Source: an uncultured Campylobacter sp.
Lineage (GTDB): Bacteria; Actinomycetota; Actinomycetes; Mycobacteriales; Mycobacteriaceae
NCBI GenBank assembly: GCA_946221035.1
Contig: CAMIME010000001.1
Coordinates: forward strand, 1-64,000
Length of the DNA stretch: 64,000 nucleotides
Direction of reading: 5' to 3'
A program made the translations under genes and the position numbers. Each line of letters starts with the position of its first letter. The stretch's first letter is position 1. This document shows positions 35,155 through 42,866 of the stretch, in pieces. Under the pieces are notes generated by a model. It had not been told where the DNA came from, searched no databases, and saw only the letters and a program-made list of their open reading frames with translations.

Positions 35155-36393
35155 ATGAGCAAAAACGTCGTCATCGGAGTATCCGGCGGAATCGCGGCCT
35201 ATAAGGCGTGCCATCTCATCCGCGACTTTAAGGAGCGAGGGGATACGGTTCGCGTCATCCCGACGGCGGCGGCATTGAACTTCGTGGGTGCGGCGACGTT
35301 CGAGGCGTTGAGCGGCAACCCGGTCGACACTGGGGTGTTCACGCGTGTCGACGAGGTGCAGCACGTCCGCATCGGCCAAGAAGCGGACCTTATTGTCGTT
35401 GCCCCAGCGACGGCGGATCTCATGGCGCGAGTCGCTGCAGGCCGGGCTGACGACCTGCTCACTTCGACGATCCTCGTGGCGACCTGCCCCGTAGTGCTCG
35501 CGCCCGCGATGCACACGGAGATGTGGCTAAATCCCGCGACGCAGGACAACGTGTCAACGCTGCGCGCGCGCGGCATCACCGTGCTCGAGCCTGCACATGG
35601 GCGCCTGACGGGCAAAGACACGGGCCCCGGGCGCCTTCCGGAACCGGACGCGATCGCGCAGCTCGCGCGCACGGTGTGGTCTAGCGGGCCGTTCCCGCGC
35701 ACGCTTGAGGGAAAGCGGGTACTCATCTCTGCCGGAGGAACGCAGGAGAACATCGACCCGGTGCGCTACATCGGGAACCGGTCCTCGGGGCGCCAAGGTT
35801 TCGCCTTGGGAGATATCGCCGCGCAGTGCGGAGCGGACGTGACGTTGGTAGCCGGAGCCGTCGATAAGCTTGATGCTCCCTCGGGCGCCACCGTTGTCAA
35901 TGTGCGCTCGGCGCGCGAGATGCGCGACGCGATGCTTGAGCGCGCGGAGGCAGCCGACGTCATCATCATGGCTGCGGCGGTGGCCGATTTCCGTCCGGAG
36001 GCGGAAGCCGAGACGAAGTTGAAGAAGGGTGCGAGTGACGACGCGCTGTCGACCATTCATTTGGTGGAAAACCCCGACATTCTGCGTGAGTTGGTTGAAC
36101 AGCGTGATGCGGGGCAGGGGAGACAGGTGATTGTCGGGTTCGCGGCGGAGACTGACCACGAGCTGGAGCACGGGAGGGCGAAGCTCAAGCGCAAGGGCGC
36201 GGACATGTTGATGGTGAATTCGGTGGCCGGTGGGGGCGTATTTGGCCAGGCGCGCAACAGTGGGTGGCTGCTCGGTGCGGACGGGAGCCAGACGGAGATT
36301 CCTGACGGGACGAAGCACGAGGTTGCGGTGCGGATGTGGGACGCGATCGGGAGGATGCTCCAGGCGCGCGAGGCGGGAACTTTGCAGGTTTAG
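35155..36393 (+). CDS. coaBC: Phosphopantothenoylcysteine synthetase/decarboxylase
   Basis: 412 residues from ATG 35155. The N-terminal FMN decarboxylase (CoaC, 1-185) has GVSGGIAAYKACHLIRDF, PATADLMARVAAG and PAMHTEMWLNPATQDNV. The C-terminal CTP-dependent ligase (CoaB) has ISAGGTQENIDPVRYIGNRSSGRQGFALG and VGFAAETDHELEHGRAKLKRKGADMLMVN. It makes 4'-phosphopantetheine for coenzyme A. Its TAG stop lies inside the McbR-type operator of metK. Confidence 0.95.
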   Translation: MSKNVVIGVSGGIAAYKACHLIRDFKERGDTVRVIPTAAALNFVGAATFEALSGNPVDTGVFTRVDEVQHVRIGQEADLIVVAPATADLMARVAAGRADDLLTSTILVATCPVVLAPAMHTEMWLNPATQDNVSTLRARGITVLEPAHGRLTGKDTGPGRLPEPDAIAQLARTVWSSGPFPRTLEGKRVLISAGGTQENIDPVRYIGNRSSGRQGFALGDIAAQCGADVTLVAGAVDKLDAPSGATVVNVRSAREMRDAMLERAEAADVIIMAAAVADFRPEAEAETKLKKGASDDALSTIHLVENPDILRELVEQRDAGQGRQVIVGFAAETDHELEHGRAKLKRKGADMLMVNSVAGGGVFGQARNSGWLLGADGSQTEIPDGTKHEVAVRMWDAIGRMLQAREAGTLQV

Positions 36394-36406
36394 ACCGCTT
36401 GGTCTA
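36391..36406 (+). promoter_or_regulatory. McbR-type operator upstream of metK
   Basis: TAGACCGCTTGGTCTA is a perfect 6-bp inverted repeat with a 4-bp centre and an exact match to TAGAC-N6-GTCTA, the published C. glutamicum McbR consensus for sulfur amino acid genes. It sits 95 bp before the metK start, and metK is a known McbR target, so methionine/SAM-linked repression is likely here. Confidence 0.8.
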
Positions 36407-36500
36407 TTGTTGGCTGCATTGCTTCGGCTGCGTCGCCCTGCGCCGTTTCGGGGGACTGACGTTGCACAACCCGCACAACTGACTCGTAAGGGATACCGCT

Positions 36501-37754
36501 TTGTCCACTGAACTGCACTCCGAATCCAGCACCAGGTCCAATACTGACGCGTTCTACCGCCTGTTCACCTCCGAATCGGTGACCGAAGGCCACCCGGATA
36601 AGATCTGCGACGCGATCTCCGACGCCATCTTGGACGACATGCTCGCCCAGGACCCGGAATCGAAGGTGGCGGTGGAAACGCTTGCCACCACCGGGCAGGT
36701 GCACGTGGTGGGTGAGGTGCGGACGTCTGCGTACTCGAACATTGCACAGATTGTGCGTAACAAACTGGTGGAGATCGGGTTCGACTCCTCCGAGGTCGGC
36801 TTCGACGGGCGCAGCTGCGGTGTCAACATCGCCATCGGCGACCAGTCCGCGGAAATCCACGACGGTGTGACCACGTCCCAGGAGGTGCGCGAGCGCACCT
36901 CAACGGGGGAAGACGACCAGTCGGGTGCCGGCGATCAGGGCCTCATGTTCGGCTACGCCTCGAACGAGACACCGGAATTCATGCCGTTGCCGATTTCTAC
37001 CGCGCACCGCTTGGCGCGACGCCTGTCGCAGGTGCGCCATGAGGGCATCGTCACCGGCCTGCGCCCGGACGGGAAAACCCAGGTGACGTTCGCCTACGCC
37101 GGGGATACGCCGGTGCACTTAGACACCGTCGTCATCTCCACGCAGCACGCACCGGGTTTCACAGGTCAGGCACTCGAGGAGGCGATGCGCAAGGACGTCA
37201 TCGAGTGGGTTATCCGGGACGCGGGACTTGAGCGTTTCTACGACGAAGCCACCAAAATCCTGATCAACCCCTCCGGCTCGTTTGTGCAGGGTGGGCCGAT
37301 GAGCGACGCCGGGTTGACCGGGCGGAAGATCATCGTGGACACCTACGGCGGCATGGCCCGTCACGGCGGCGGCGCGTTCTCCGGCAAGGACCCGTCGAAA
37401 GTGGATCGCTCAGCGGCGTACGCGATGCGTTGGGTTGCTAAGAACATTGTCGCTGCGGGCCTCGCCGACCGCGTTGAGGTGCAGGTGGCGTACGCGATTG
37501 GGCGCGCGAACCCGGTCGGGCTGTACGTGGAAACGTTCGGCACCGCTGCGGAAGGGCAGACCAACGAGACGATCCAACAGGCGGTGGAAAAGGTCTTTGA
37601 CCTGCGCCCGAACGCGATCATCCGCGAACTTGACCTGAAGCGCCCGATCTACGCACAGACGTCCGCCTATGGCCACTTCGGCCGCACGGACGTGGACCTG
37701 CCGTGGGAGCGGCTGAACAAGGTGGAGGATCTCAAGGGCGCCGCCGGGCTCTAA
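36501..37754 (+). CDS. metK: S-adenosylmethionine synthetase
   Basis: 417 residues from TTG 36501, supported by AAGGGA at 36488-36493. Makes SAM from methionine and ATP. Signatures: FTSESVTEGHPDKICDAISDAILD, GAGDQGLMFGYA, and GGGAFSGKDPSKVDRSAAYA with metal and ATP ligands. Residues 1-17 are a variable, polar head. A later start is conceivable but no ATG or GTG with a better site is seen. Controlled by the McbR-type operator upstream. The 3' end overlaps the convergent gene by 4 bp. Confidence 0.96.
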   Translation: MSTELHSESSTRSNTDAFYRLFTSESVTEGHPDKICDAISDAILDDMLAQDPESKVAVETLATTGQVHVVGEVRTSAYSNIAQIVRNKLVEIGFDSSEVGFDGRSCGVNIAIGDQSAEIHDGVTTSQEVRERTSTGEDDQSGAGDQGLMFGYASNETPEFMPLPISTAHRLARRLSQVRHEGIVTGLRPDGKTQVTFAYAGDTPVHLDTVVISTQHAPGFTGQALEEAMRKDVIEWVIRDAGLERFYDEATKILINPSGSFVQGGPMSDAGLTGRKIIVDTYGGMARHGGGAFSGKDPSKVDRSAAYAMRWVAKNIVAAGLADRVEVQVAYAIGRANPVGLYVETFGTAAEGQTNETIQQAVEKVFDLRPNAIIRELDLKRPIYAQTSAYGHFGRTDVDLPWERLNKVEDLKGAAGL

Positions 37755-38599
37755 GCGTCGCGCACAGGGGAGTTCGCTTCCCAGGCGGCCTTCTCCTGTT
37801 CGGACTTGCGGTGGTTGCGCAGGGCGATGATGCCGACCACGATGCCGAGCAGCACCGGCACCCAGATCTTCGAGTAATCCATGAGCCACAGCACCCACTC
37901 GGGAAGCTGCGGCAGATCGATCCCGGGGAATTCGATGCTGGGCACCGGGAGGTCGACGTGCGGCAGCTGCGGCACCGGCAGGTCGAGGTGGGGGAGCTGA
38001 ATTTCGGGGAGGTCGATGTCGGGGAAGTAGCTCAACAGCTTGTCAAGGAGCCTGCCGACAATCGGTCCCAGTACCAGGACCGCAAGCGCCCACCCGCCCT
38101 TTCCCAAGCCTTCCGCCATCGGGATCAGGGTGCGCTTCAGGTCGCTCGATTCCATGGTCTCGCGCCGCCGAGCCCCTCGGGTTCCGGCCGGTGGATCGAA
38201 CTCGACCACGGTTGAGCCTTCGCGGTATTCCAGGCTGAGCAGCTCCTTGAAGGCATTCGACTGGACCATCAGGTGGGGCTTCGAGCGGTCCACGCCGAGA
38301 CTCACGGGTGTCTCGAGCTCCTCTTTCGGCCCCGGCCCGAAGAGTGGGTAGCGGCCCGTGTTCAAGTCGTTGTAGCGGTGTTGCACCTCTCCCGCGACCT
38401 TCACCTGCATGCGCACTTGCGGGTTGCGGCGCCGCAGCGAGATCCGCTCGCGCAGGGTGGAGTCGGCTGTCGCCAGGGAGCCGTCTTTCGTCTCCGCCTC
38501 GCCGGGCCACGTGGGGTCTGTTGCCGCGAAATCCCGGTCAAAACCCACGCTCACTTCGATGAGGCCAAGGGATGGGTGGTCTAGGGTCCACGTTTCCAC
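37751..38599 (-). CDS. Membrane protein with an LP-repeat linker, function unknown
   Basis: 282 residues. Residues 1-150 are soluble, beta-rich and unrecognised (METWTLDHPSLGLIEVSVGFDRDF...). A first hydrophobic helix lies at about 170-187 (GWALAVLVLGPIVGRLLDKLL). A 45-residue segment follows in which Leu-Pro or Phe-Pro recurs every 4-7 residues (IDLPEIQLPHLDLP, PQLPHVDLP, SIEFPGIDLP). The second helix is about 240-262 (WVPVLLGIVVGIIALRN), then a charged tail. The repeat would lie on one face of the membrane between the two helices. It is followed on the same strand by no gene and preceded immediately (38600) by another membrane protein, so the two are probably co-transcribed. Confidence 0.7.
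   Translation of the reverse strand: METWTLDHPSLGLIEVSVGFDRDFAATDPTWPGEAETKDGSLATADSTLRERISLRRRNPQVRMQVKVAGEVQHRYNDLNTGRYPLFGPGPKEELETPVSLGVDRSKPHLMVQSNAFKELLSLEYREGSTVVEFDPPAGTRGARRRETMESSDLKRTLIPMAEGLGKGGWALAVLVLGPIVGRLLDKLLSYFPDIDLPEIQLPHLDLPVPQLPHVDLPVPSIEFPGIDLPQLPEWVLWLMDYSKIWVPVLLGIVVGIIALRNHRKSEQEKAAWEANSPVRDA
37888..38022 (-). repeat. Degenerate tandem repeat encoding the Leu-Pro linker
   Basis: On the plus strand, units like GGGAGGTCGACGTGCGGCAGCT recur imperfectly with GGCAGGTCGAGG and GGGAGGTCGATG. They encode the [ILV]xLP repeats of the gene at 37751-38599. The number of units may vary between strains. Confidence 0.5.
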
Positions 38600-38968
38600 T
38601 TAGGGCCTCGTTTCGCTTGCCGACGGCTTCTTGCGCACCGCCCCGGCCACAAACGTGGCCACACCGGCTGTGGCCGTCGCGCCGATGGCGTAGATGAAGG
38701 TGCCGTCGTTGAAGTAGAGCGCTTTGGCAATGAGGAAGCCCACCCCGGCCAGGATGGGAAGGGACCAGGTTGGGCGGAACGTGAGCCCGTCGATAAGCCC
38801 GGCGATGGCTGCGGTGCCGAAGATCAGCGCGATGACGGCACCGACGGCGTTGGGGCTGAACGCGGGGATGAGAACGGCGGGGGCGACGGCGTACACCGCG
38901 AGCATGACGAGCGGGGTGGCGCGCTGCCACCCGCTGCGCCCTTTCTCTGACGTTGCTGGTTCAGTCAC
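38600..38968 (-). CDS. Small four-helix membrane protein, function unknown
   Basis: 122 residues from GTG 38968 (VTEPATSEKGRSGWQRATP); the longer frame to 39091 runs back into the deacetylase gene. Four hydrophobic helices: ATPLVMLAVYAVAPAVLIPAF, AVGAVIALIFGTAAIAGLIDGL, WSLPILAGVGFLIAKALYF and YAIGATATAGVATFVAGAV, with a basic C-terminus. No motif is recognised. Its stop abuts the start of the LP-repeat protein (38599), suggesting a two-gene unit. Confidence 0.65.
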   Translation of the reverse strand: MTEPATSEKGRSGWQRATPLVMLAVYAVAPAVLIPAFSPNAVGAVIALIFGTAAIAGLIDGLTFRPTWSLPILAGVGFLIAKALYFNDGTFIYAIGATATAGVATFVAGAVRKKPSASETRP

Positions 38969-38988
38969 ACCTTGCAAGGGTAGCTCCC

Positions 38989-40005
38989 CTAGATATCGTT
39001 CGTGTAGACGTGGCCGGGCTCCGGGCGCTTGATCAGCTCCTCCAACCCGACGGGGCGCAGGCCCTTGGCCCGCAAGCCGTCGATGACGCACTCGGTGGCG
39101 TCGACGGTGGGCTGGTGGATGTCATGCATCAGCACGATCGAGCCAGGCTGGGCGCCGGCCACGGCACGCGAGCAGGTGGTTGCGGCGTTGCGGTGCTGCC
39201 AGTCGCTCGTGTCCACGTCCCACATCGCCACTGCCATGCCGCGGTCGCCCGATTGGGCGGAGGTACGCGAGTCATAGGAGCCGTAGGGCGGGCGCATCCA
39301 CTGCGGGCTCACCCCGGCTGCGTTCTTGATCGCGGCATTGGTGTCATCGAGCTGCGCGGAGATGGTGCCATCGGCTTGGTGCGCGAGGTCGGGGTGCGTG
39401 TAGGTGTGGTTGGCAATCGTGTGCCCCTCGTCGCGGATCCGGCGCAGGATCTCCGGGTAGGCTGCGACATTTTGGCCGACGACGAAGAAGGTCGCGTGGA
39501 CGTTCTTGCGCTTCAAAATGTCCAAAAGCTGCGGCGTGGTGCCGGGTACCGGGCCGTCGTCGTACGTGATCGCGACACAGTCGACGCACTTGGGTGGTTC
39601 CGGCGCGGGCGAGGGCTCTTGCACCGGCACAACGGTGACCTGAATCGCGCTGGCGTCGGGGGTCGGCCGCAGCTCCGGAGGAACCGCCTGTTGGACCTGG
39701 GCAGGCAGGCCCGCGTAGGCCCTCTTCCAGCTGTCCTGAGCCGCGCGGCCGAGGCGCTGGGAGGACCCGGAGACGAACGATGAGCTTGCGTCGATGGGAG
39801 AGCCGGCCCCTTGGGCGAGGATGGCGACTTCCGTACCGGGAATGATCTGCACCTGGCTGGCAAGCGTGGCGACCTTCTGAAACTCCGCACCGAACCCCGC
39901 CTCAAATCCAGCACCGGATTCCGCGGGTGTTGCAGCCGGGGCTCCCGCCGCCGATACCGCAGCCGCCAAACACAGGGATACGGCAGCCGGGATAAGACGC
40001 TTCAT
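38989..40005 (-). CDS. Secreted polysaccharide deacetylase (NodB domain, CE4)
   Basis: 338 residues from ATG 40005, where a signal peptide begins (MKRLIPAAVSLCLAAAVSAAGAPA). The mature N-terminal 115 residues are Ala/Glu-rich and unassigned. The NodB domain starts at about 150: AITYDDGPVPGTT (catalytic and metal Asp), IANHTYTHPDL (HxxxH type metal His), RPPYGSYDSRT, WDVDTSDWQ and SIVLMHDIH. All five CE4 motifs are present, so activity on N-acetylated cell-wall sugars is likely. The substrate (peptidoglycan or other) is not settled. Divergent from priA across 228 bp. Confidence 0.9.
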   Translation of the reverse strand: MKRLIPAAVSLCLAAAVSAAGAPAATPAESGAGFEAGFGAEFQKVATLASQVQIIPGTEVAILAQGAGSPIDASSSFVSGSSQRLGRAAQDSWKRAYAGLPAQVQQAVPPELRPTPDASAIQVTVVPVQEPSPAPEPPKCVDCVAITYDDGPVPGTTPQLLDILKRKNVHATFFVVGQNVAAYPEILRRIRDEGHTIANHTYTHPDLAHQADGTISAQLDDTNAAIKNAAGVSPQWMRPPYGSYDSRTSAQSGDRGMAVAMWDVDTSDWQHRNAATTCSRAVAGAQPGSIVLMHDIHQPTVDATECVIDGLRAKGLRPVGLEELIKRPEPGHVYTNDI

Positions 40006-40220
40006 TGTGTGTGGGAACCTTCTTCGCGGTGTTGCAGCAATTGTGAGCATGCTCAAGCACGTGTATGCAACCTAGAGGCGGGGTGTGCCCGGCGCGGCGT
40101 GCAGGAATGTCTTATTCATACCCCAGCGTGCTGCCAGGTGCACGTTGAGGTGCGGTGGGGTTGGCGGTGGGGTTGGAGCGGGGCTTGCGCTTCGCCCAGA
40201 GGGCGTGTCGGCGCGTCGTT

Positions 40221-40226
40221 TAAGAT
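40221..40226 (+). promoter_or_regulatory. Candidate -10 (TAAGAT) for leaderless priA
   Basis: Ends 7 nt before ATG 40234. The remaining 190 bp back to the deacetylase start is GC-rich with G/T-rich tracts and no gene that I can support. Confidence 0.45.
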
Positions 40227-40233
40227 GCTGCCC

Positions 40234-42243
40234 ATGTCTCAACAGCGCGCAGGTCAGCTCCCAGTGGCCCGCGTGCTGCCCATGCTCGGCCTGGCGCACC
40301 TGGACCGTGCATTCGATTACCTCGTGGCTGAGGAAGATGCGGAGGCGGTGGTGCCCGGCGTGCGGGTGAGGGTGCGCTTCGCGGGGCGCTTGGCGGACGC
40401 CATCGTGCTCGAGCGGGTGGCAACCTCGTCGCACGAGATGTCCCTGCGCTTCATCGAGCGCGTCATCTCGCCCGAGGTTGTGGCACCTGAGCGCCTGCGG
40501 ACACTCGTCGACGCGCTAGCGCAGCGCTACGCGGGCATACGCAGTGACATCTACCGCGCCGCCGTTCCCGCCCGCCACGCCAAGGCGGAATCGACGGACA
40601 CTTCGACGCCGTGGGAGGAGCTGGGGGAGGCGACAGAACCCGACTTGTCCGGGTGGATGAGCTACGAACACGGCGACGCATTCGTGGACGCGGTGGTGGG
40701 CGGCAAACTCGCCCGCGCCGCGTGGCAGGTTGCTCCGGGAGATGACTGGGCTGCCACGCTGGCCGCCCTCGCAGCCAAGGTGGCCATCGACGGCGGCGGG
40801 GTGTTGGTGGTGGTGCCCGACCAGCGAGACGTGGATCGGTGCGAGCGAGCGCTGCGCGACGTTGTAGGGCCGAGACAGATCACCACGTTGACCGCCTCCC
40901 AAGGGCCCCAGGCGCGCTACTCGCGCTACCTTTCAGTCCTCCACGGCCAGGGCCGGTTGGTGGTGGGCACCCGCTCAGCAGCGTTCGCCCCCGTGGAGGA
41001 TTTGCGGTTGATCGCGGTGATGTTTGACGGCGATGACAGTCTGGTCGATCCCCGCGCACCCTACGTGCACGCGCGGGAGGTGTGTACGACCCGCTCCACC
41101 CTCGAGCGAGCTTCCCTCATCATCGGCGGGTACGCCCGAACCGCGGAAGCGCAGTTGCTGGTGGAAACGGGGTGGATGCACGAACTCGTGGCCCCGCGAG
41201 CGGTTCTGCGCTCAATGGCGCCCTACATCCACGCGGCTGGAGACTCGGACTTCGAGCTTGAGCGCGATCCGCGCGCCTCCCAAGCCAGACTCCCCTCCGT
41301 CGCCTTCGCCGCGGCGACAAAAGCGCTGGAGGCGCAACGTCCGGTGCTGTTTCAGGTGCCGCGCACCGGCTACATCCAGGCCCTGGCCTGCGGCCAGTGC
41401 CGGACACCGTCGCGCTGCCGGTGGTGTAACGGCCCGCTCGGCCTTCCCTCGGGCGGGGAAGCGGCCGCACCCACGTGCCGCTGGTGCGGGCGGATGGATC
41501 CGGCGCACGTGTGCCCCACCTGTGGGTCAAGGCGGGTACGGGCGGTGGTGTTGGGCGCGGAGCGCACCGCCGAAGAGCTCGGCCGCGCTTTCCCGAAAGT
41601 CCGTGTGCTCACGTCCGGAGGGGACAGAGTGATTGACACCGTCCCGGCGCGGCCCAGCATCGTTGTGGCCACGCCCGGGGCGGAACCGGTGGCCGAGGAC
41701 GGCTACGGTGCCGCCGTGCTCCTGGACGCCTGGGCGCTCATGCAGCGCCCCGACCTTCGCGCGATGGAGGACACGTTTACGAAGTGGCTGGGCGCGGCGG
41801 CGCTCGTTCGCCCCCACACGCAGGGAGGTGAAGTAGTCGTGGTGGCTGAGCCCTCGTTGCCCGTGGTGCAGCACCTCATCCGCTGGGACGCTCCCGGATT
41901 TGCCGCAATCGAGCTCGCGCAGCGGCGTGATGCCCGGTTCCCGCCAGCCGTGCACGTGGCCGCCGTTGATGCCCCGCGCGCCGGGTTGGAATCGTTTTTC
42001 GCCCGGGCGGAGCTGCCCGAGCACGCGGAGCTGCTCGGCCCGGTTGACCTGCCCGCCGGGGTGCGGTTGCCGGGCGAGTGGGACCGCAACGCCCTGGGCC
42101 CGGCCCAGCGCATTCTGGTCCGCGCCCCGCTGGCCGGGCGGTCGGAGTTGGGCAAAGCGCTCAGGGCGGCACAGGTGGCGTGGGCGACGTCGAAGCAGGA
42201 CACGCCGCTTCGCGTGCAAATCAACCCTGTCGATATTGGCTGA
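40234..42243 (+). CDS. priA: Primosomal protein N' (PriA), helicase motifs degenerate
   Basis: 669 residues from ATG 40234, the start suggested by the leaderless -10. The N-terminal DNA-binding domain (1-110) has LPVARVLPMLGLAHLDRAFDYLV. The helicase core is degenerate: no GSGKT Walker A precedes GGGVLVVVPDQRDVDRCERAL, and the DExH position reads VMFDGDDSLVDPRAPY. A cysteine cluster is present (CGQCRTPSRCRWCNG, CRWCGRMDPAHVCPTCGSRR), matching the zinc-binding insertion. Loss of helicase motifs is known for actinobacterial PriA, which may act as a loading or fork-binding factor only. First gene of a run into def-fmt-rsmB-rpe-rib. Confidence 0.88.
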   Translation: MSQQRAGQLPVARVLPMLGLAHLDRAFDYLVAEEDAEAVVPGVRVRVRFAGRLADAIVLERVATSSHEMSLRFIERVISPEVVAPERLRTLVDALAQRYAGIRSDIYRAAVPARHAKAESTDTSTPWEELGEATEPDLSGWMSYEHGDAFVDAVVGGKLARAAWQVAPGDDWAATLAALAAKVAIDGGGVLVVVPDQRDVDRCERALRDVVGPRQITTLTASQGPQARYSRYLSVLHGQGRLVVGTRSAAFAPVEDLRLIAVMFDGDDSLVDPRAPYVHAREVCTTRSTLERASLIIGGYARTAEAQLLVETGWMHELVAPRAVLRSMAPYIHAAGDSDFELERDPRASQARLPSVAFAAATKALEAQRPVLFQVPRTGYIQALACGQCRTPSRCRWCNGPLGLPSGGEAAAPTCRWCGRMDPAHVCPTCGSRRVRAVVLGAERTAEELGRAFPKVRVLTSGGDRVIDTVPARPSIVVATPGAEPVAEDGYGAAVLLDAWALMQRPDLRAMEDTFTKWLGAAALVRPHTQGGEVVVVAEPSLPVVQHLIRWDAPGFAAIELAQRRDARFPPAVHVAAVDAPRAGLESFFARAELPEHAELLGPVDLPAGVRLPGEWDRNALGPAQRILVRAPLAGRSELGKALRAAQVAWATSKQDTPLRVQINPVDIG

Positions 42244-42278
42244 AGATGCGGGCGGGTAGGGGTGTCGGGTGGCGTGGC

Positions 42279-42284
42279 TACAAT
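42279..42284 (+). promoter_or_regulatory. -10 (TACAAT) for leaderless def
   Basis: A near-consensus -10. It ends 8 nt before GTG 42293 but only 2 nt before ATG 42287, so the transcript should start at about the GTG. This decides the def start. Confidence 0.6.
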
Positions 42285-42292
42285 CGATGCCC

Positions 42293-42862
42293 GTGTCAAT
42301 ACGCGAAATTCGCCTCTTTGGGGACCCGGTGCTGAATTCGGCCGCCGCCGCGGTGACCGCATTCGACGACGACCGCGCGGGCCGGTCCGGCCTCGGCCGC
42401 CTCGTTGCTGACATGCTCGAGACCATGGATCACGCCGGCGGCGTCGGGCTCGCCGCGAACCAGATCGGCGTGAGCAAGCGAGTGTTTGTGTTCGACTGCC
42501 AGGGGATGCGCGGGCACATCATCAACCCCGTGTGGGAGGCGGTCTCCGACGAGACGCAGCGGGGCCGCGAAGGGTGCCTTTCCGTCCCGGGGGTGGCGGG
42601 TGAGGTCACGCGCTTCAACACCGTGGTCGCGCGCGGTGCCGATATCTACGGCCGTCCGGTAGCACTGCGCGGCACCGGTCTGCTCGCCCGCTGCATCCAG
42701 CACGAGACCGACCACCTCGACGGGGTGATGTTCATGCGCAGGATGGAGCCGGAGGAGCGCAAGGCCGCTATGGCGGAAATCCGCGCTGCAGACTGGCACA
42801 CAGGCTCAACCGTGTCACCTGTGTCAACCGTGTCCTCTGCGTCGACTCGAAAGGAACCCTAA
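42293..42862 (+). CDS. def: Peptide deformylase
   Basis: 189 residues from GTG 42293 (VSIREIRLFGDPVLNSAA), chosen because TACAAT 8 nt upstream fits a leaderless message; ATG 42287, two codons earlier, is the alternative. Removes formyl groups from nascent proteins. All three metal/catalytic motifs are intact: GVGLAANQIG, EGCLSVPG (Cys ligand) and QHETDHLDG (HEXXH type). The last 20 residues are a Ser/Thr/Val repeat tail (TVSPVSTVSSAST). Followed by fmt after 4 bp, a natural functional pair. Confidence 0.94.
   Translation: MSIREIRLFGDPVLNSAAAAVTAFDDDRAGRSGLGRLVADMLETMDHAGGVGLAANQIGVSKRVFVFDCQGMRGHIINPVWEAVSDETQRGREGCLSVPGVAGEVTRFNTVVARGADIYGRPVALRGTGLLARCIQHETDHLDGVMFMRRMEPEERKAAMAEIRAADWHTGSTVSPVSTVSSASTRKEP
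42800..42844 (+). repeat. Tandem 9-bp repeat in the def 3' end
   Basis: Five degenerate 9-bp units in frame: ACAGGCTCA, ACCGTGTCA, CCTGTGTCA, ACCGTGTCC, TCTGCGTCG. They encode the disordered TGSTVSPVSTVSSAST tail. Confidence 0.6.
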
Positions 42863-42866
42863 ACCG

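Noticed and set aside
36407..36500. Possible SAM riboswitch in the metK leader
   Set aside because: No conserved SAM aptamer core is recognisable; the McbR-type operator explains SAM-linked control better.
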